Of a stretch of 6,678 nucleotides of DNA, positions 1-5,162 are shown in pieces. The stretch lies in NCBI GenBank assembly GCA_012514785.1, contig JAAYZP010000038.1, positions 1 to 6,678 of the forward strand, in the 5' to 3' direction. Within the stretch, counting starts at the first letter, position 1, and each line of letters starts with the position of its first letter. A program made the position numbers and the translations under genes. This DNA is from Propionibacterium sp. GTDB lineage: Bacteria; Actinomycetota; Actinomycetes; Propionibacteriales; Propionibacteriaceae. Under the pieces are notes generated by a model. That model ran no database searches and was not told where the DNA came from. It saw only the letters and a program-made list of their open reading frames with translations.

Positions 1-2
1 CC

Positions 3-518
3 GAGGAACTTGCGTCCCTGCACCAGATAAGCGTGGCCGTGGTGGACGTCGGCCTGCCCGACGGGGACGGCATCGACCTGACGCGCCGGCTGAGGAAGGC
101 CCAGCCGCGGACCGCCGTGCTGGTGCTGACGATGACCGCTGATCCCGACCTCGCCCGCGACGCACTAGCTGCCGGCGCGTCAGGTTTCCTCGTCAAGGAG
201 ACCGACCCGGAGGTGTTTCTGGGTGCCATCCGGACAGTACGCGACGGCGGGCTGGTCATCGGTCCCCACCTCCCGGAAGCGCGCCGCGTCATCGCGGATC
301 CGGTGCACGAAGTGCCGCGCCCGTTCGATCGGCTGACGCCGCGGGAGCTCCAGACGGTGCGCCTCGTGGCGGCCGGTGCCGGCAACGCCGAGATCGCGCG
401 CCGGCTGTCGGTCAGCGACAAGACCGTGCGCAACCAGCTCTCCAACATACTGGTGAAGGTCAGCGCGGCCGACCGGGTGCAACTGGCCATGTTGGCTCGC
501 GACCATGGCCTGACCTGA
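3..518 (+). CDS. Response regulator, NarL/LuxR family (5' end missing)
   Basis: This is the DNA-binding output protein of a two-component system. A sensor kinase phosphorylates the receiver domain, and a C-terminal LuxR-type helix-turn-helix then controls promoters. The reading frame is open to the left edge, so the gene starts outside the window. A GTG at 33 lies inside the receiver and is not the real start. In the 171 visible residues the phospho-acceptor is Asp15 (VVDVGLPDGDG), the switch Thr is Thr43 (VLTMT) and the conserved Lys is Lys65 (FLVKE). The Asp-to-Thr (28) and Asp-to-Lys (50) spacings are normal for an intact receiver, so about 40 residues are missing. The HTH spans about residues 110-170 (LTPREL, then SDKTVRNQLSNIL). 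The stop is TGA at 516. The partner kinase is not in the window, so the signal and target genes are unknown. The family call is firm. Confidence 0.93.
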   Translation, partial: EELASLHQISVAVVDVGLPDGDGIDLTRRLRKAQPRTAVLVLTMTADPDLARDALAAGASGFLVKETDPEVFLGAIRTVRDGGLVIGPHLPEARRVIADPVHEVPRPFDRLTPRELQTVRLVAAGAGNAEIARRLSVSDKTVRNQLSNILVKVSAADRVQLAMLARDHGLT

Positions 519-543
519 CCTACGCGGCGAGTCGCCGTAGGCT
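515..543 (+). promoter_or_regulatory. Putative leaderless promoter for the glycosylase-like gene
   Basis: A -10-like TAGGCT (538-543) ends 6 nt before the GTG at 550, so transcription should begin at or next to the start codon. A -35-like CTGACC (515-520), sharing TGAC with TTGACA, lies 17 nt upstream of it and overlaps the preceding stop codon. There is no Shine-Dalgarno, which fits leaderless translation. The assignment is by pattern only. Confidence 0.55.
519..541. repeat. Imperfect inverted repeat after the response regulator
   Basis: The arms CCTACG-CG-GCGA (519-530) and TCGCCGTAGG (532-541) pair with a two-base bulge around a very small loop (AGT if the last pair opens). It begins on the base after the response regulator stop. 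It has no T tract, so as an intrinsic terminator it would be of the U-less kind sometimes proposed for actinobacteria. Its right arm overlaps the putative -10 of the next gene, so it could equally be an operator or chance. Confidence 0.4.
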
Positions 544-549
544 GGACGG

Positions 550-1431
550 GTGCTGACACGAGACGTATGGGAGCCGCTGGCCGCGGGACACCGTCGCAGC
601 GCGGAGACCGAGCTCGCCGACGTCGTCCACCGCCGCGACCGAGGCCTGCGGCACCCCGTCGAGGACTTCCTGTTCCACTACTACAACACCCGCCCCTCAC
701 AGCTCATGCAATGGCACCCCGGCGTCGGGGTCGCCGTCGAGGACGACGGCACCTGGACACCACCCATGTACCGGATCACCGACGGGGCCGCCCAACTGGA
801 CGCCGTCCACTTCCTGACGAAGCGGGGCAACACCGTCGCCCACGCCGGGCGCCTCCTGCGCGCCACCCTGGACCGCGAGCCCAACTTCGGCTGCTTCGGC
901 ATGCACGAGTGGGCCATGGTCTACCGACTCCGCGACGACGAGACCCGCCACTCCAAGCTGAGGCTTCGGTTCCCGCCCGACGAACTGGCTGACATCGTCG
1001 AGACCGTCGGCTGCCGCTGCTCCCACTTCGACGCCTTCCGGTTCTTTACCGAACCCGCGAGAGCACTGAACATCATCGCCCCGACGCGCGAGCGCCAGAT
1101 CGAGCTCGACCAGCCCGGTTGTCTGCACGTCAACATGGATCTCTACCGAACCGCCGGCAAACTCTGGCCCGCGGTGCCGTCTTCGCTGCTCCTCAACACC
1201 TTCCGGCTCGCCCGCGAGATCCGGGAGGTCGACATGCGCGCCTCCGCCTACGACCTCACCGACTGGGGATACGAGCCGATCCGCGTCGAGACCGCCGAGG
1301 GCAGGGCCGAGTACGTGCGGTTCCAGCGGCGTTTCGCAGAGCGCGCCCAGCCGCTGCGACGCGAGCTCCTGCGCGTCGTCGAGCTCCTCGGCGAGGCGGC
1401 ACCGAAATACCGGGAATCTCTGGCAACCTGA
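550..1431 (+). CDS. Conserved actinobacterial protein annotated as 3-methyladenine DNA glycosylase
   Basis: The protein is 293 residues and soluble, with no signal peptide or membrane segment. I recognise it from memory as an actinobacterial family that databases usually label '3-methyladenine DNA glycosylase', meaning base-excision repair of alkylated purines. The family blocks are HPVEDFLFHYYNTRPSQL (35-52), WHPG (55-58), GCFGMHEWAMVYR (114-126), CRCSHFDAFRFF (155-166), QPGCLHVNMDLY (188-199) and DMRASAYDLTDWGY (228-241). I see neither the HhH-GPD motif nor the features of Tag or AAG/MPG glycosylases, so the function rests on the family label. Cys115, His119, Cys155, Cys157, His159, Cys191 and His193 could form a metal site (inference). 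The GTG start is forced: an in-frame TAG sits at 538, and the next Met (residue 53) would remove a conserved block. It begins 31 bp after the response regulator, apparently from its own leaderless promoter. Confidence 0.8.
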   Translation: MLTRDVWEPLAAGHRRSAETELADVVHRRDRGLRHPVEDFLFHYYNTRPSQLMQWHPGVGVAVEDDGTWTPPMYRITDGAAQLDAVHFLTKRGNTVAHAGRLLRATLDREPNFGCFGMHEWAMVYRLRDDETRHSKLRLRFPPDELADIVETVGCRCSHFDAFRFFTEPARALNIIAPTRERQIELDQPGCLHVNMDLYRTAGKLWPAVPSSLLLNTFRLAREIREVDMRASAYDLTDWGYEPIRVETAEGRAEYVRFQRRFAERAQPLRRELLRVVELLGEAAPKYRESLAT

Positions 1432-1436
1432 ACCCG

Positions 1437-1459
1437 CCTGAATGCGTATTCCATTCAGG
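1437..1459. repeat. Perfect 8-bp inverted repeat upstream of the L,D-transpeptidase gene
   Basis: CCTGAATG (1437-1444) and CATTCAGG (1452-1459) are exact reverse complements separated by 7 nt. The element starts 5 nt after the preceding stop codon, and its right arm supplies the first three bases (AGG) of the Shine-Dalgarno tract. There is no T run after it, so a terminator is unlikely. A protein operator or an RNA hairpin limiting access to the ribosome-binding site are the better readings. Confidence 0.6.
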
Positions 1460-1466
1460 AAAGAGG
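1457..1466 (+). promoter_or_regulatory. Ribosome binding site of the L,D-transpeptidase gene
   Basis: The purine tract AGGAAAGAGG ends 5 nt before the ATG at 1472. It decides the start: an in-frame ATG at 1442 lies inside the inverted repeat, has no Shine-Dalgarno and would add ten residues in front of a normal lipoprotein signal peptide. Confidence 0.8.
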
Positions 1467-1471
1467 TTCCC

Positions 1472-2596
1472 ATGCTTGTTCGAAAGGCCGTCGCGGCCGC
1501 CGCTCTCACACTGTCCGTGCTCCTGGCCGTCGTCGGCTGCGCCACGGAGGCCACGCCACGCCTCCCACCTGCGGTGACGGCGCCCGAGCCCGCCGCGCCC
1601 ACGGAGGACGACGACGTGCCGACGCTGCCACCCGAACCGACGCTGCCACCTGAACCGGCCCCGCCCGCCGAAGCACCGGCGCCCGCCACACCCGAGGCCC
1701 CGGCCCACCGGTACGCGAGTGGTGACACCGGCGACGGCGTCCGCGAGCTGCAGCACCGGCTGCACCAGCTCGCGTGGTTCGAGCCCCCGATCACCGACAC
1801 CTTCGGCACCGGCACGCAGGCCGCCGTCGAAGGCTTCCAAGCCAAGCGCGGTCTCCTCGTGACCGGCGCCGTCGACGACGCCACCTGGGAGGTGCTGCTC
1901 GACATGACCCGCGAACCCACGCACGACGAGCTGCACAACGTGCTCCGGCGCGGCCCCGCGCTGCTCAGCTCCGGCGACAACGGCGACGACGTGCGCGACC
2001 TCCAGGCGAGGCTCCGGCAGATCGCCTGGTTCAGTGCAGGCATCAACGGCAAGTACGGCCCGCAGACCACCGAATCCGTCCGCGGATTCCAGGCGAAGCG
2101 AGGCTTCCCCGCCACAGGGGAGGTGGACCAGCGCACCCTGGACAAGCTCCACGACATGACCCGCCAGCCCACCGCCGACGAGCTGAACAACATCTTCCCG
2201 ACGAACGACAGCGGAGAGATGCGCCTCGACGAACGCTGCCTCACCGGGCGGGCGGTGTGCATCTCGAAGAAGGCCCGCAAGCTGGCTTGGGTCGTCGACG
2301 GCAAGGTCCAGATGCAGATGGACGTGCGCTTCGGCTCGCAGCACGAACCCACCCGCGAGGGGACCTTCTCGGTGCAGTGGAAGTCGCGCGACCACGTCTC
2401 CTCCCTCTACGACTCCCCGATGCCGTTCGCACTGTTCTTCAGCGGCGGGCAGGCCGTCCACTACTCCGCCGACTTCGCCGCCCGCGGCTACACCGGCGCG
2501 TCGCACGGATGCGTCAACGTGCGCGACCGGGACGCCGTCGCACGGCTCTTTGAGGCATCCAGGGTTGGGGATAAAGTCATCGTGTATTCCGACTAG
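1472..2596 (+). CDS. Lipoprotein L,D-transpeptidase with two peptidoglycan-binding domains
   Basis: The enzyme forms meso-Dap3-Dap3 (3-3) cross-links in peptidoglycan outside the membrane, through an acyl-enzyme on a cysteine (known for the YkuD family). The 374-residue precursor has a lipoprotein signal peptide (LAVVGC) predicting lipidation at Cys23. A Pro/Ala/Glu-rich spacer follows (about 28-79). Two peptidoglycan_binding_1 modules (about 83-158 and 167-242) align without gaps at an offset of 84 residues and share GFQAKRG and DMTRxPTxDELxN. The YkuD domain (about 252-374) is complete: His330 in AVHYS and SHGCVN with His345 and catalytic Cys347. Cys256 and Cys263 just before it could form a disulfide (inference). 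The start at 1472 is set by the strong Shine-Dalgarno. The gene lies 40 bp after the glycosylase-like gene and 13 bp before the DMT gene, so co-transcription is plausible. Substrate partner and essentiality are unknown. Confidence 0.93.
   Translation: MLVRKAVAAAALTLSVLLAVVGCATEATPRLPPAVTAPEPAAPTEDDDVPTLPPEPTLPPEPAPPAEAPAPATPEAPAHRYASGDTGDGVRELQHRLHQLAWFEPPITDTFGTGTQAAVEGFQAKRGLLVTGAVDDATWEVLLDMTREPTHDELHNVLRRGPALLSSGDNGDDVRDLQARLRQIAWFSAGINGKYGPQTTESVRGFQAKRGFPATGEVDQRTLDKLHDMTRQPTADELNNIFPTNDSGEMRLDERCLTGRAVCISKKARKLAWVVDGKVQMQMDVRFGSQHEPTREGTFSVQWKSRDHVSSLYDSPMPFALFFSGGQAVHYSADFAARGYTGASHGCVNVRDRDAVARLFEASRVGDKVIVYSD
1621..1656 (+). repeat. Two tandem 18-bp units in the proline-rich spacer of the L,D-transpeptidase
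   Basis: GACGCTGCCACCYGAACC occurs twice in direct succession (1621-1638 and 1639-1656) with a single C/T difference. In frame it encodes a doubled TLPPEP, part of the extended spacer between the lipid anchor and the first wall-binding module. Its copy number could vary between strains without breaking the frame. Confidence 0.85.
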
Positions 2597-2600
2597 GGAG
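2595..2600 (+). promoter_or_regulatory. Ribosome binding site of the DMT-type transporter gene
   Basis: AGGGAG overlaps the last two bases of the transpeptidase TAG stop and lies 9 nt before the ATG at 2610. This supports ATG 2610 as the start and suggests the two genes are translated from one message. Confidence 0.6.
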
Positions 2601-2609
2601 CCGCCCCCG

Positions 2610-3539
2610 ATGATTCCTCTCGCGATCCTGCTGCAGGTCGTCGGCTCGTTCCTCTTCGCCGGGGGCGCGATCCTGCAGAGCCTCGGGGTCCGATCCACCT
2701 TCGACGGCGACTCGCACGCCTCCGACAACCGGCTCTCGCTCCTCGGCCTCTTCAGGCTGTTCCTCATCCCGCGATGGGCGCTGGGCCTGCTGTGCATCCT
2801 GATCGGCGCCGGTATCAACTTCACGGCGCTCACGATGGCGCCCGTCGCGGTGGTGCAGCCCATCGGCATCCTCGCGGTCACCTGGACCGTGCTCCTGTCC
2901 TCCCGCATCCACGGCCACCGCATCACCGGCACCGTCTGGCTCGCGGTGGCCATCACCATCGTCGGGCTCGCCGGGTTCACCGTCATCTCGACCACGTCCG
3001 CCACCGGCAACCGCGAAGCGCAGATCGTGCCGCTGGTGGTTACCTTCGGGATCGTGCTCGGGGTGAGTCTCGTCCTGGCCGCGGTCGCGCGCCGGGCCGT
3101 GCCGTGGCTGAAGGCCACCATGTGGTCCTCGATCGGCGCGATCCTCTACGGCATGGCCACCGGCATGCTGAAGGCCACCGCGGATCTGGTGCTGCGCTAC
3201 GACCACGCGCTCGACCTGCAGGTGGTGCTCACCGTGTCCATGATGCTGGTCGGCTTCATCGGTGGCGCGTGGATGATCCAGCAGGGCTTCGCGTCGGGGC
3301 CCGCGGAGATCACGGTGGCCACGATGACGACGGTGGACCCCGTCGTCGCCGTGCTGTTCGGCCTGATCGTGCTCGCGGAGGGCGCCCACATGACGTGGCT
3401 CCCGGCACTCGGTATGGCCGCGCTCGGCGCGGTGGCGATCGCCGGCGTCATCCTGCTCAGCCGGCACCATCCCGACGCGTTGGCCGAACAGGACGACCGG
3501 GACCGCGCACACCAGCTGCACCCGATCCACCCGTCGTGA
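2610..3539 (+). CDS. DMT-superfamily (EamA/NIPA-like) multi-spanning membrane protein
   Basis: This is an integral membrane protein of 309 residues, probably a transporter of the drug/metabolite transporter superfamily; the substrate cannot be read from the sequence. I count nine hydrophobic segments, at about 4-26, 56-75, 78-98, 105-128, 138-161, 171-190, 204-226, 232-255 and 262-284. A tenth may be hidden in the amphipathic stretch at 41-52. Family-like features are the N-terminal GAILQSLGV, NFTALTMAPVAVVQPIGIL around 70-88, and TVDPVVAVLFGLIVLAEG (241-258), the usual second-repeat helix with Pro and an acidic end. The C-terminal tail (285-309) is polar and rich in His and Asp. The start is ATG 2610; an earlier in-frame start at 2550 would lie within the transpeptidase gene and add a non-membrane extension. 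The gene follows the transpeptidase by 13 bp and faces the minus-strand gene with one base between stops. Confidence 0.8.
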   Translation: MIPLAILLQVVGSFLFAGGAILQSLGVRSTFDGDSHASDNRLSLLGLFRLFLIPRWALGLLCILIGAGINFTALTMAPVAVVQPIGILAVTWTVLLSSRIHGHRITGTVWLAVAITIVGLAGFTVISTTSATGNREAQIVPLVVTFGIVLGVSLVLAAVARRAVPWLKATMWSSIGAILYGMATGMLKATADLVLRYDHALDLQVVLTVSMMLVGFIGGAWMIQQGFASGPAEITVATMTTVDPVVAVLFGLIVLAEGAHMTWLPALGMAALGAVAIAGVILLSRHHPDALAEQDDRDRAHQLHPIHPS

Positions 3540-3540
3540 A

Positions 3541-4161
3541 CTACCCCGAGATGGGCAGCGCCGTGATCGCGCGGCCGCTGCCCGTGGTCAGCACGAACGA
3601 CGCCGCGGCCCGCGGCATCGAGAAGTGCACCGTGCCCGTCGCGGGGCTCCCGGGGGAGGCCTCGATCAGGTAGTCGTTGTCGGGTAGGAAGCTCTCCCGG
3701 GTGGCGTTGTCGAAGGCGAAGAAAGCGAAGCGGCGGATGCCCTCGTCGACGGTGATCCGGTAGTCGATCTCGAGCCCGCTGTCGGTCCAGCGGTGCGCGG
3801 TCACCTCGAAGACGCCCGTCCCGTTGCCCTCGTACGGCAGGGCGTTACCCGTCACCGTCGGCAGGGGATGTGCGGTCGCGGGCGGCTGGACCGACGCCGT
3901 CGGTCCGGGAGCGCCCGGCTGGATGAACAGCACCCCCAGCACCACCGCGATCGCCGCGACGATCCCGACGACCCACGGCCACACACGCTTCTTCGGCGGC
4001 TCCAGGTCCGGCATCGACGGCCCGCCCTGCTGGGCGCCGAACGGCTGGCGGGGGGCCCTGCCCTCGTGCTGCGCAAACTGCTGAGGCTTCCAGGACGGAT
4101 CCTGACTCGCCCAGGGACTCCCGGCACCCTCGCCGGGCGGCGGCCACTGCTGGTTGCTCAT
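3541..4161 (-). CDS. Single-pass membrane protein with Pro/Gln-rich cytoplasmic tail, function unknown
   Basis: The protein has 206 residues. The first 50 are low complexity, rich in Pro, Gln, Gly and Trp (QQWPPPGEG at the start), a common tail in actinobacterial membrane proteins. The basic PKKR (56-59) precedes one membrane helix (about 61-80), so by the positive-inside rule the N-terminus is cytoplasmic and the rest is outside. After a Pro/Thr linker (81-105), residues 112-205 look like a small beta-rich extracellular domain with short alternating strands (GVFEVTAHRW, GLEIDYRITV, RRFAFFAFD, GTVHFSMP). I do not recognise a family; a DUF4352-like immunoglobulin fold is only a guess. The frame stays open to 4425, but ATG 4161 is chosen because the tail begins there, a -10 sits 7 nt upstream, and a longer form would run into the divergent gene. 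No Shine-Dalgarno is present. Confidence 0.82.
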   Translation of the reverse strand: MSNQQWPPPGEGAGSPWASQDPSWKPQQFAQHEGRAPRQPFGAQQGGPSMPDLEPPKKRVWPWVVGIVAAIAVVLGVLFIQPGAPGPTASVQPPATAHPLPTVTGNALPYEGNGTGVFEVTAHRWTDSGLEIDYRITVDEGIRRFAFFAFDNATRESFLPDNDYLIEASPGSPATGTVHFSMPRAAASFVLTTGSGRAITALPISG

Positions 4162-4168
4162 GGGGTTC

Positions 4169-4174
4169 ACACTA
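4169..4174 (-). promoter_or_regulatory. Putative leaderless -10 element for the minus-strand membrane protein
   Basis: Read on the minus strand, TAGTGT (4174 down to 4169) fits TAnnnT and ends 7 nt before the ATG at 4161. No ribosome-binding site lies between. No convincing -35 is seen. The spacer just upstream of this hexamer carries the DnaA-box sequence. Confidence 0.5.
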
Positions 4175-4184
4175 CTCGTGGAAG

Positions 4185-4193
4185 TTATCCACA
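4185..4193 (+). promoter_or_regulatory. Consensus DnaA-box sequence in the divergent promoter region
   Basis: TTATCCACA is an exact match to the classical 9-mer DnaA box. Its last two bases run into CAGATCTG (4192-4199), a perfect 8-bp palindrome. It lies about 24-32 nt upstream of the minus-strand start codon, inside its presumed promoter. It is the only copy I found in the window, so this is not an origin. DnaA binding here is possible but unproven. Confidence 0.5.
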
Positions 4194-4204
4194 GATCTGC
4201 CTCC

Positions 4205-4218
4205 CGGATGCACATCCG
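4205..4218. repeat. Palindrome upstream of the DUF4192 gene, possible operator
   Basis: CGGATG and CATCCG are exact inverted arms around a CA centre (6-2-6). It lies 26-39 nt upstream of the DUF4192 ATG, where a -35 would be if that gene is leaderless. A dimeric regulator could bind here; no particular family is indicated. Confidence 0.45.
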
Positions 4219-4243
4219 CCCTGTTTCGCTACCACAGTGGGGC

Positions 4244-5149
4244 ATGACAGACACGCAACCCACCATCCGCTGCACCGACCGCAACGACCTCCTCGCCGTG
4301 CCCACCATGCTGCTCGGCTTCCACCCCGCCGAATCGCTGGTGATGATGCACCTCATCGGCAAGGAGGTGGAATTCGTCTCCCGCGTCGACGCGGTGGCCC
4401 TGCTCAAGGTCCCCGACACGCTCATGGCCCAGCTGAGGGCCGCGGGCGCCCCTCCGGAACGCTCCGACGGGCGCTGGATCTTCCTGCTCTACGCCGAGTC
4501 GCCCGAGCGCTACGTCGACGCGCTGGTGACCATGGCCGGCGACGTGGCCAACCTCGAGCACGTCTTCGTCGCCGACGCCACCCGCTCCTGGGAGCTCCTG
4601 CCGGGCGGTCTGTGCGACGTGCAGCTGCACGACCCTGCCACCTCCAGCGTCGCCGCCGAGACCGTGTTCCAGGGCCAGCCGTGGGCGAGGACGCGCGACG
4701 ACGTCGTCGCCTCGCTGGGGCGGTGGAGTCCCAACCCGGCGTGGGTGGAGGACGCCCGCGAGCTCGTCTGGGGCCTGCACCCCGACGACCGCCTGGAGCT
4801 CCTGCGGACCCTGGTCGAGACCGGCGTCCCGCAGGGCAGGGACAGCGCGCTCGTCGCGAGCCTGCTGGGGGAGGAGGAGTGCTTCGCCGAGATGCTCGCG
4901 CAGATGAGCGTGACCGTCGCCGACGAGCGCCGCCACCTGTTGGTCGCGGCCCGCGAGCAGGCGCCGCCTGAGGCCGTCGCCAACGTCACCGCGCTGCTGG
5001 CGTTGGCCTGCTGGCTCGGCGGCGAGGGCGCGCTCACCTCCGAATGCCTGCTGGACCTCGACCAGCTCGACCCCACCCACCCGATGGGCGATCTGATCCG
5101 CACCATGCAACACATGGCGATCCCACCGTCGCGATGGGACGAGACATGA
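4244..5149 (+). CDS. DUF4192 domain-containing protein
   Basis: The protein has 301 residues and is soluble, of a family largely confined to actinobacteria and without an established function. The N-terminal hallmark is visible: a short polar lead, then DLLAVPTMLLGFHPAESLVMMHL (15-37), corresponding to the family's DLLA-VP-LLGFHP-SLV block. The C-terminal part is helical and carries LLALACWLGGEGAL (251-264), ending in IPPSRW, as other members do. No catalytic motif, signal peptide or membrane segment is apparent. ATG 4244 is preferred over an in-frame start at 4154, which would overlap the divergent gene and add an unconserved extension. The GGGG one base before the ATG is too close to act as a Shine-Dalgarno, so translation may be leaderless; TACCAC (4230-4235) is a weak -10 candidate. 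It is followed after 13 bp by the sugar kinase gene. Confidence 0.87.
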   Translation: MTDTQPTIRCTDRNDLLAVPTMLLGFHPAESLVMMHLIGKEVEFVSRVDAVALLKVPDTLMAQLRAAGAPPERSDGRWIFLLYAESPERYVDALVTMAGDVANLEHVFVADATRSWELLPGGLCDVQLHDPATSSVAAETVFQGQPWARTRDDVVASLGRWSPNPAWVEDARELVWGLHPDDRLELLRTLVETGVPQGRDSALVASLLGEEECFAEMLAQMSVTVADERRHLLVAAREQAPPEAVANVTALLALACWLGGEGALTSECLLDLDQLDPTHPMGDLIRTMQHMAIPPSRWDET

Positions 5150-5150
5150 C

Positions 5151-5156
5151 TAGATT
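5151..5156 (+). promoter_or_regulatory. Putative leaderless -10 element of the PfkB kinase gene
   Basis: TAGATT starts one base after the DUF4192 stop and ends 6 nt before the ATG at 5163, the spacing expected for a leaderless transcript. No clear -35 is seen and there is no ribosome-binding site. The kinase gene therefore probably has its own promoter even though it is only 13 bp from its neighbour. Confidence 0.55.
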
Positions 5157-5162
5157 TGGGCC

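Noticed and set aside
1442..1471. Earlier ATG for the L,D-transpeptidase
   Set aside because: It lies in the inverted repeat, lacks a Shine-Dalgarno and would place ten residues before a standard lipoprotein signal peptide. ATG 1472 has a strong Shine-Dalgarno at the right distance.
697..2352. Open frame of about 550 codons on the minus strand opposite the glycosylase-like and transpeptidase genes
   Set aside because: Ser/Gly/Ala-rich nonsense sequence without motifs or ribosome-binding site, fully overlapped by two well-supported genes.
1256..3121. Open frame of about 620 codons on the minus strand opposite the transpeptidase and DMT genes
   Set aside because: Its product is low complexity (Arg, Gly, Val, His runs) with no domain. 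It is the expected antisense shadow of high-GC coding sequence, and the plus-strand genes are clearly real.
3640..3664. GC-rich CTCCC/GGGAG inverted repeat as a terminator
   Set aside because: It lies inside the minus-strand coding region, its loop would be only two bases and no T tract follows on either strand.
4185..4193. Replication origin
   Set aside because: A single DnaA-box sequence with no cluster, no AT-rich unwinding region and no dnaA or dnaN nearby cannot support an origin.
4154..4243. N-terminal extension of DUF4192 from an ATG at 4154
   Set aside because: It would overlap the divergent start codon and the promoter elements. The extra 30 residues do not resemble the family, whose conserved block begins shortly after ATG 4244.
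3793..4971. Plus-strand frame of about 390 codons across the minus-strand gene and DUF4192
   Set aside because: Arg/Pro-rich out-of-frame translation; it would span the divergent promoter region and conflicts with both supported genes.
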